Origin: Flavobacterium sp. N502536
GTDB taxonomy: Bacteria; Bacteroidota; Bacteroidia; Flavobacteriales; Flavobacteriaceae
DNA length: 64,000 nucleotides
Direction of reading: 5' to 3'
Assembly (NCBI RefSeq): GCF_025947345.1
Contig: NZ_CP110011.1
Coordinates: 3,844,001-3,908,000 of the forward strand
The position numbers were made by a program, and so were the translations under genes. The first letter of the stretch is position 1, and every line of letters starts with the position of its first letter. Positions 59,713 through 64,000 of the stretch are shown piece by piece. A model generated the notes under the pieces. That model saw nothing but the letters and a program-made list of their open reading frames with translations, had not been told where the DNA came from and searched no databases.

Positions 59713-60996
59713 TCATTGTCTCACAAAAGGAGGTAACAATTGGCTTGAAACTTCTCCAAAACCAATACGTACTTCGTTGCTTTCGCAGAAACCTTTGATG
59801 ATTACCGTATCTCCGTCTTCAATAAATTTACGTTCGCTTCCGTCCTTTAATGTTATTGGGTTTTTACCTCCCCAGGTTAGTTCTAACATCGAACCAAAAC
59901 TGTCCGGAGTTGGACCAGAAATAGTTCCGGAACCCATCATGTCACCAGAATTTACACGACATCCGTTTGAAGTATGATGTGTTAGCTGCTGGGCCATAGA
60001 CCAATACATATATTTGAAGTTAGATTTTGAAATTACAGTTTCTTCCTGGTTTTCAGGCTTTAAAGAAACTTCTAAGTGAATGTCAAAAGCTTTTTTTCCT
60101 TTAGTTTGTAAATAAGGAAGCGGGGTAGGATCTTGTTTAGGTCCTTTAGTTCTAAAAGGCTCTAAAGCATCCATAGTAATAATCCATGGAGAGATTGAAG
60201 AAGCAAAGTTTTTAGCTAAAAATGGCCCTAGTGGCACATACTCCCATTTTTGAATATCACGTGCACTCCAGTCGTTTAATAAAACCATTCCGAAAATATA
60301 GTCCTCGGCTTCAAAAGTAGAAATGTTTTCGCCCATTACATTTACATCTGTAGTGATGAAAGCGGTTTCTAATTCAAAGTCTACTAAACGCGAAGCACCA
60401 AATACCGGGGTATCATGTCCTGCAGGCAAAGTTTGTCCCATTGGACGGTGTACCGGAATTCCTGACGGAACAATGGTAGAACTTCTTCCGTGGTATCCTA
60501 CCGGAATGTGTAACCAGTTTGGTAATAAAGCGTTTTCAGGATCACGGAACATTTTTCCAACGTTCGTGGCGTGCTCTTTACTCGAATAAAAGTCGGTATA
60601 ATCACCAATTAGTACAGGCAATTGCATTTCGACATCATCGATTTTGAAAATAACGATATCGCGGTCTTTTGCTGAATCTCTAAGTTGTGGATTGGTTTCG
60701 TCGAAAATATCAGCGATACGATTTCGAACAAGTCGCCATGTTTTTTTTCCATCAGAAATAAAATCATTTAGCGTGTCCTGCATGAACATATCATCTGTAA
60801 GATCTATTCCTGCAAAATAATTTAATTGTTGTAAAGCCCCTAAGTCTATAGCGTAATCGCCAATTCTTGTTCCTACAGTAACGACATTTTCTTTGGTAAG
60901 AAATACACCGAAAGGGATGTTTTGAATGGGGAAGTCACTATTTTGTGGTACTTCTAACCATGATTTTCTTTTAGTATCGTTGGCGGTTATCGGCAT
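59713..60996 (-). CDS. fahA: Fumarylacetoacetase
   Basis: 427 residues: N-terminal SH3-like domain (LEVPQNSDFPIQNIPFGVF) and FAH domain with FYSSKEHATNVGKMFR, GYHGRSSTIVPSG, metal ligands in DFELETAFI and LLNDWSARDIQKWEY, and the C-terminal GSGTISGP. It cleaves fumarylacetoacetate to fumarate and acetoacetate at the end of tyrosine degradation. Stand-alone here; no other homogentisate-pathway gene is in the window. Confidence 0.95.
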   Translation of the reverse strand: MPITANDTKRKSWLEVPQNSDFPIQNIPFGVFLTKENVVTVGTRIGDYAIDLGALQQLNYFAGIDLTDDMFMQDTLNDFISDGKKTWRLVRNRIADIFDETNPQLRDSAKDRDIVIFKIDDVEMQLPVLIGDYTDFYSSKEHATNVGKMFRDPENALLPNWLHIPVGYHGRSSTIVPSGIPVHRPMGQTLPAGHDTPVFGASRLVDFELETAFITTDVNVMGENISTFEAEDYIFGMVLLNDWSARDIQKWEYVPLGPFLAKNFASSISPWIITMDALEPFRTKGPKQDPTPLPYLQTKGKKAFDIHLEVSLKPENQEETVISKSNFKYMYWSMAQQLTHHTSNGCRVNSGDMMGSGTISGPTPDSFGSMLELTWGGKNPITLKDGSERKFIEDGDTVIIKGFCESNEVRIGFGEVSSQLLPPFVRQ

Positions 60997-61052
60997 GTGG
61001 ATGTTAATTATTTGTTGAAAAATTCTATGTCAAATATATCATAATCTAACAG

Positions 61053-61079
61053 TTTGACAAACGTTTTTTTGTATTTTTG
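61053..61079 (+). promoter_or_regulatory. Promoter of glyA
   Basis: -7 box TATTTTTG at 61072-61079 is a perfect match; TTTG at 61053-61056 would be the -33 box at a slightly short 15-base spacing. A TTG-started extension of glyA would overlap this promoter, supporting the ATG at 61105. Confidence 0.55.
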
Positions 61080-61104
61080 CAGGAAATTAACGAAAATCAA
61101 AAAA

Positions 61105-62379
61105 ATGCAACGCGACGAACAAATTTTTGACCTTATACTAGAGGAACAAGACAGACAAATTCACGGATTAGAACTTATCGCTTCAGAGAATTTTGTAAGT
61201 GATGAGGTAATGGAAGCAGCTGGTTCTGTTTTAACTAACAAATATGCTGAGGGATATCCTGGCAAAAGATACTACGGAGGATGCGAAGTAGTAGACGTAA
61301 TTGAGCAAATCGCAATTGACAGAGCCAAAGAATTATTTGGAGCTGAATATGCAAACGTTCAGCCACACTCAGGATCTCAGGCTAATACATCAGTTTACCA
61401 TGCATGTTTAAATCCTGGAGATACTATTTTAGGTTTCGACTTATCACACGGAGGTCACTTAACTCACGGTTCGCCGGTAAACTTCTCAGGTCGTTTGTAC
61501 CGTCCTGTTTTTTATGGTGTAGATGCTGAAACAGGTCGTTTAAACTATGACAAAATTCAGGAAATCGCAACTAAAGAACAACCAAAATTAATCATCGCTG
61601 GAGCTTCGGCTTATTCACGTGATATGGACTTTGCACGTTTCAGAGAAATCGCTGACAGCGTAGGAGCTATCTTGTTTGCTGATATTTCTCACCCTGCAGG
61701 TCTTATTGCTAAAGGATTAATGAATGACCCGATTCCACATTGTCATATTGTTTCGACAACTACTCATAAAACATTACGCGGACCACGTGGAGGTTTGATC
61801 TTAATGGGGAAAGATTTCGAAAACCCACAAGGATTAAAAACTCCAAAAGGAGAAATCAGAATGATGTCTTCTTTATTAGATCTTGCTGTTTTCCCTGGAA
61901 ACCAAGGTGGACCTTTAATGCACATCATTGCAGCTAAAGCAGTAGCTTTTGGTGAAGCATTAAAAGATGAATTCTTTACTTACGCTATGCAATTGCAGAA
62001 AAATGCAAATGCTATGGCTGATGCTTTCGTAAAAAGAGGATACAACATTATTTCAGGAGGAACAGATAACCACATGATGCTTATTGACTTAAGAAATAAA
62101 GGAATCTCTGGTAAAGAAGCTGAAAACGCATTAGTAAAAGCTGAAATTACAGTAAATAAAAATATGGTTCCATTTGATGATAAATCACCATTTGTAACCT
62201 CAGGTATCCGTGTTGGAACAGCTGCAATCACTACTCGTGGTTTAGTTGAAGAAGATATGGAAACGATTGTTGCTTTAATCGACAGAGTACTTGCAGATCA
62301 TACCAATGAAGCTGTTATTGAAGAAGTAGCAAACGAAGTAAACGAAATGATGAGCGAAAGACCGATTTTCTCATACTAA
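61105..62379 (+). CDS. glyA: Serine hydroxymethyltransferase
   Basis: 424 residues from ATG 61105. PLP enzyme interconverting serine and glycine with tetrahydrofolate: [38 protein letters not shown], the PLP lysine in [14 protein letters not shown], and the C-terminal [14 protein letters not shown]. Full length. It has its own promoter and no linked glycine-cleavage genes. Confidence 0.97.
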   Translation: MQRDEQIFDLILEEQDRQIHGLELIASENFVSDEVMEAAGSVLTNKYAEGYPGKRYYGGCEVVDVIEQIAIDRAKELFGAEYANVQPHSGSQANTSVYHACLNPGDTILGFDLSHGGHLTHGSPVNFSGRLYRPVFYGVDAETGRLNYDKIQEIATKEQPKLIIAGASAYSRDMDFARFREIADSVGAILFADISHPAGLIAKGLMNDPIPHCHIVSTTTHKTLRGPRGGLILMGKDFENPQGLKTPKGEIRMMSSLLDLAVFPGNQGGPLMHIIAAKAVAFGEALKDEFFTYAMQLQKNANAMADAFVKRGYNIISGGTDNHMMLIDLRNKGISGKEAENALVKAEITVNKNMVPFDDKSPFVTSGIRVGTAAITTRGLVEEDMETIVALIDRVLADHTNEAVIEEVANEVNEMMSERPIFSY

Positions 62380-62700
62380 TAAAGTTTCAAGCTTAAAAAA
62401 TTCAAGTTTAAAGTTTTGTACTGTAAAAAGTATAGAACTTTAAACTTTTTTTAATTCTGGGGAGTAAGTTGAAATGGGAAAAAAAGTTTCAAGTTTCAAG
62501 TTTCAAGTTTCAGGTTTCAGGTTTCAGGTTTCAGGTTTCAGGTTTTGTACCGTAAAAGACATAGAACGTTAAACTTTTCGGTTCTGAAAAGCAACCTGAA
62601 ACCTGAAACAAAAAAAAACTTGAAACAAAGAAAACTTGAAACAAAGAAAACTTGAAACAAAGAAAACCTGAAAAAAAAGCAACCTGAAACAAATAAAACA
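62380..62700. repeat. Large GTTTCAR heptad array with facing arms between glyA and miaE
   Basis: Eight exact-register 7-bp units GTTTCAA or GTTTCAG at 62486-62541 face a set of CTTGAAACAAAGAAAA units and CCTGAAAC words at about 62597-62690. Between and before them two related modules (TTTTGTACTGTAAAAAGTAT and TTTTGTACCGTAAAAGACAT) recur. The same words occur at 30605-30740. It fills the 327-base gap; no ORF. Confidence 0.85.
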
Positions 62701-62706
62701 AAAAAA

Positions 62707-63300
62707 ATGGGCGTACTAAGATTACAACTGCCAACCGACCCGCGATGGGTAAATATCGTAGAGAAAAATATTGAAGAAATCCTGACGGATCATGCCTGGT
62801 GCGAGCAAAAAGCAGCAACAAATGCCATTACGATTATCACGAATAATTCTGAACACCAGGATTTGGTGCAGGACTTATTGGCTTTAGCCAAAGAAGAAAT
62901 CGATCATTTTGAGCAGGTGCACAACATTATCATTAAAAGAGGATTGAAGTTAGGGCGTGAGCGTAAAGACGACTATGTAAACGAACTGTACCAGTACATG
63001 AAGAAAAGCGGAGACGGAAGTCGTGTGTCAGGACTGGTGGAAAGACTATTGTTTTCGGCGATGATTGAGGCCAGAAGCTGTGAGCGTTTTAAAGTTCTGT
63101 CTGAAAACATTCAGGACGAAGAGTTGGCTGTTTTTTACAGAGAGTTAATGGAAAGCGAAGCGGGGCACTACACCACTTTTATTACCTATGCCCGAAAGTA
63201 CGGCGTTGGAATTGACGTTGAAAAGCGTTGGAGAGAATGGCTTGCCTTCGAAGAATCTATTATTACCAACTACGGAAAAGGGGAGACTATTCACGGGTAA
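62707..63300 (+). CDS. miaE: tRNA 2-methylthio-N6-isopentenyladenosine hydroxylase MiaE
   Basis: 197 residues of the ferritin-like diiron MiaE family: Glu in WCEQKAATNA, E..H in EEIDHFEQVH, Glu in MIEARSCERF and E..H in ESEAGHYTTF give the diiron ligands. It hydroxylates the isopentenyl side chain of A37 in tRNA with O2. With miaA present, the modification pathway is partly represented; miaB is not in the window. Confidence 0.93.
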   Translation: MGVLRLQLPTDPRWVNIVEKNIEEILTDHAWCEQKAATNAITIITNNSEHQDLVQDLLALAKEEIDHFEQVHNIIIKRGLKLGRERKDDYVNELYQYMKKSGDGSRVSGLVERLLFSAMIEARSCERFKVLSENIQDEELAVFYRELMESEAGHYTTFITYARKYGVGIDVEKRWREWLAFEESIITNYGKGETIHG

Positions 63301-63385
63301 AGTTTGTAGTTTATAGTCGCAGTCTCAGTTACAGTTTTCAGTCACGGTTTGCAGTTTACAGTTTACATTTCACATTTTACAGCTT
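63301..63385. repeat. GTTTACA-type heptad array after miaE
   Basis: Units GTTTGTA, GTTTATA, GTTTGCA, GTTTACA, GTTTACA interspersed with 6-bp variants (GTCTCA, GTTACA); right end shifts to CATTTCACATTTTACAG. The remainder up to 63520 shows nothing recognisable. Confidence 0.6.
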
Positions 63386-63520
63386 TAGTATTTCAGTTTG
63401 ACTTTTAGACGATTGTCACGTTGAGCGAAGTCGAAACGTGCTCTAAGTTCACGTAACCCGTGTTCAAATATTAGCAAAGTTTTATGAACTATAACTTAAA
63501 ATCAGCAATCTAAAATTCCT

Positions 63521-63528
63521 TACATTTG
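63521..63528 (+). promoter_or_regulatory. -7 promoter box TACATTTG before guaC
   Basis: Perfect TAnnTTTG match 22 bases before the ATG. Confidence 0.5.
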
Positions 63529-63550
63529 AGAGTAACGAAAATTGAAAGCT

Positions 63551-64000
63551 ATGAGAATAGAAAGTGATTTGAAATTAGGATTTAAAGATGTAATGATTCG
63601 TCCAAAAAGATCGACGCTAAAAAGCAGATCTGAAGTCTCTTTAGAGCAGAATTTTAAGTTTTTGCACAGTTCCGCATCCTGGTTTGGGATTCCGATTATG
63701 GCGGCCAATATGGATACTGTCGGAACTTTTGAAATGGCTAAAGTTTTAGCAAAAGAAAAACTCTTTACCGCAATTCACAAACACTATTCTCCGCAGGAAT
63801 GGAAAGAATTTTTAAAAGACACCACTCAGGATTTCTACGATTATATCGCCATTAGTACCGGAACAGGAAAGGAAGATTTTGAAAAAATACGCCAAATTAT
63901 TACCGAAAACCCTTTACTGAAATTCATTTGTATTGATGTTGCTAATGGCTATTCAGAACATTTTGTGCAGTTTTTAAAACAAACCCGCAAACAATATCCC
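63551..64000 (+). CDS. guaC: GMP reductase, N-terminal part (runs off the window)
   Basis: 150 residues from ATG 63551 to the right edge, still open. [38 protein letters not shown] and the IDVANGYSE strand match the IMPDH/GMP reductase fold; lack of a CBS-domain insert after the first third and the DVMIRPKRS start point to GMP reductase rather than GuaB. It converts GMP to IMP with NADPH. The catalytic Cys loop lies beyond the edge. Confidence 0.85.
   Translation, partial: MRIESDLKLGFKDVMIRPKRSTLKSRSEVSLEQNFKFLHSSASWFGIPIMAANMDTVGTFEMAKVLAKEKLFTAIHKHYSPQEWKEFLKDTTQDFYDYIAISTGTGKEDFEKIRQIITENPLLKFICIDVANGYSEHFVQFLKQTRKQYP

Noticed and set aside
61054..61104. Longer glyA reading from TTG 61054
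   Set aside because: It would overlap the perfect -7 box at 61072-61079; ATG 61105 gives the usual N-terminus.
62486..62690. GTTTCAR/TTGAAAC repeats as a CRISPR or integron attC
   Set aside because: The period is 7 bp, there are no spacers of constant length and no integrase gene is nearby.

Overview
The window is a contiguous piece of a low-GC (A/T-rich) Bacteroidota chromosome, almost certainly Flavobacterium or a close relative. The evidence is: TAnnTTTG-type -7 promoter boxes with a TTG/TTTG -33 box instead of E. coli-type -35/-10 boxes; A-rich start regions without Shine-Dalgarno sequences; type IX secretion (T9SS) sorting domains of both type A and type B; lipoproteins with an acidic surface-export signal after the lipobox Cys; a bacillithiol-linked YtxJ; and an arginine pathway that uses an N-acyl-ornithine carbamoyltransferase. 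It is mostly ordinary chromosomal backbone. No prophage, integron, CRISPR array, rRNA or tRNA gene was recognised.

Layout. 1-2.6 kb: end of coaE and an RprX/RprY-like two-component pair. 2.6-7.4 kb: a dispersed inverted-repeat element, a 27-codon leader ORF with an apparent attenuator, then a four-gene RNA/ribosome repair operon (basic protein, RtcB ligase, five-CxxC protein, PrfH) and a TPR gene. 7.4-14.2 kb (minus strand): acyl-ACP thioesterase, miaA, a voltage-gated-type K+ channel, an exonuclease/GIY-YIG fusion, YggS, 3-hydroxyacyl-CoA dehydrogenase and a Gfo/Idh oxidoreductase. 14.2-18.9 kb: LytTR-type two-component system, a prolyl oligopeptidase and three unannotated membrane micro-proteins (35-38 aa). 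19-27 kb: pcm, Fic/HTH protein, a decayed lipoprotein gene, smpB, barrel proteins, VF530-type protein, acetyltransferase, aldose epimerase, secreted M1 peptidase. 27.3-39.2 kb: an arginine/proline cluster (GNAT, argG, argC, argD, proA, proB, argF', argB, argE, argH) behind a structured leader; a GxxExxY nuclease-like gene framed by inverted repeats has inserted between proB and argF'. 39.2-45 kb: a 22-copy 7-bp tandem array, two membrane proteins, ytxJ, clpB. 45-54 kb: accessory secreted proteins (T9SS type A, a tandem-duplicated leucine-rich-like pair, DUF808, an Ig-like/T9SS type B trio, a surface lipoprotein, an orphan antitoxin-like gene). 54-64 kb: the two agmatine-to-putrescine enzymes (aguB, aguA) around ompA and a choice-of-anchor-I lipoprotein, then fahA, glyA, miaE and the start of guaC.

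How the genes work together. RtcB re-seals RNA and PrfH is a release-factor paralogue tied to ribosomes cleaved in the 16S decoding centre, so the 3.3-6.7 kb operon reads as a ribosome-damage response; the leader ORF in front could make it respond to translation capacity. The arg/pro cluster holds nearly the complete glutamate-to-arginine and glutamate-to-proline branches. AguA and AguB convert agmatine to putrescine. MiaA and MiaE act at opposite ends of the A37 tRNA modification.

The least explained material lies between genes. There are (i) a palindromic dispersed repeat with two short copies (2.7 and 55.1 kb) and one copy carrying the GxxExxY gene (34.1-34.7 kb); (ii) many intergenic arrays built from different 7-8 bp words, often as two facing arms; and (iii) leader ORFs lying directly behind promoters. 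All coordinates and pairings were read by eye; family names come from motif recognition, not searches.
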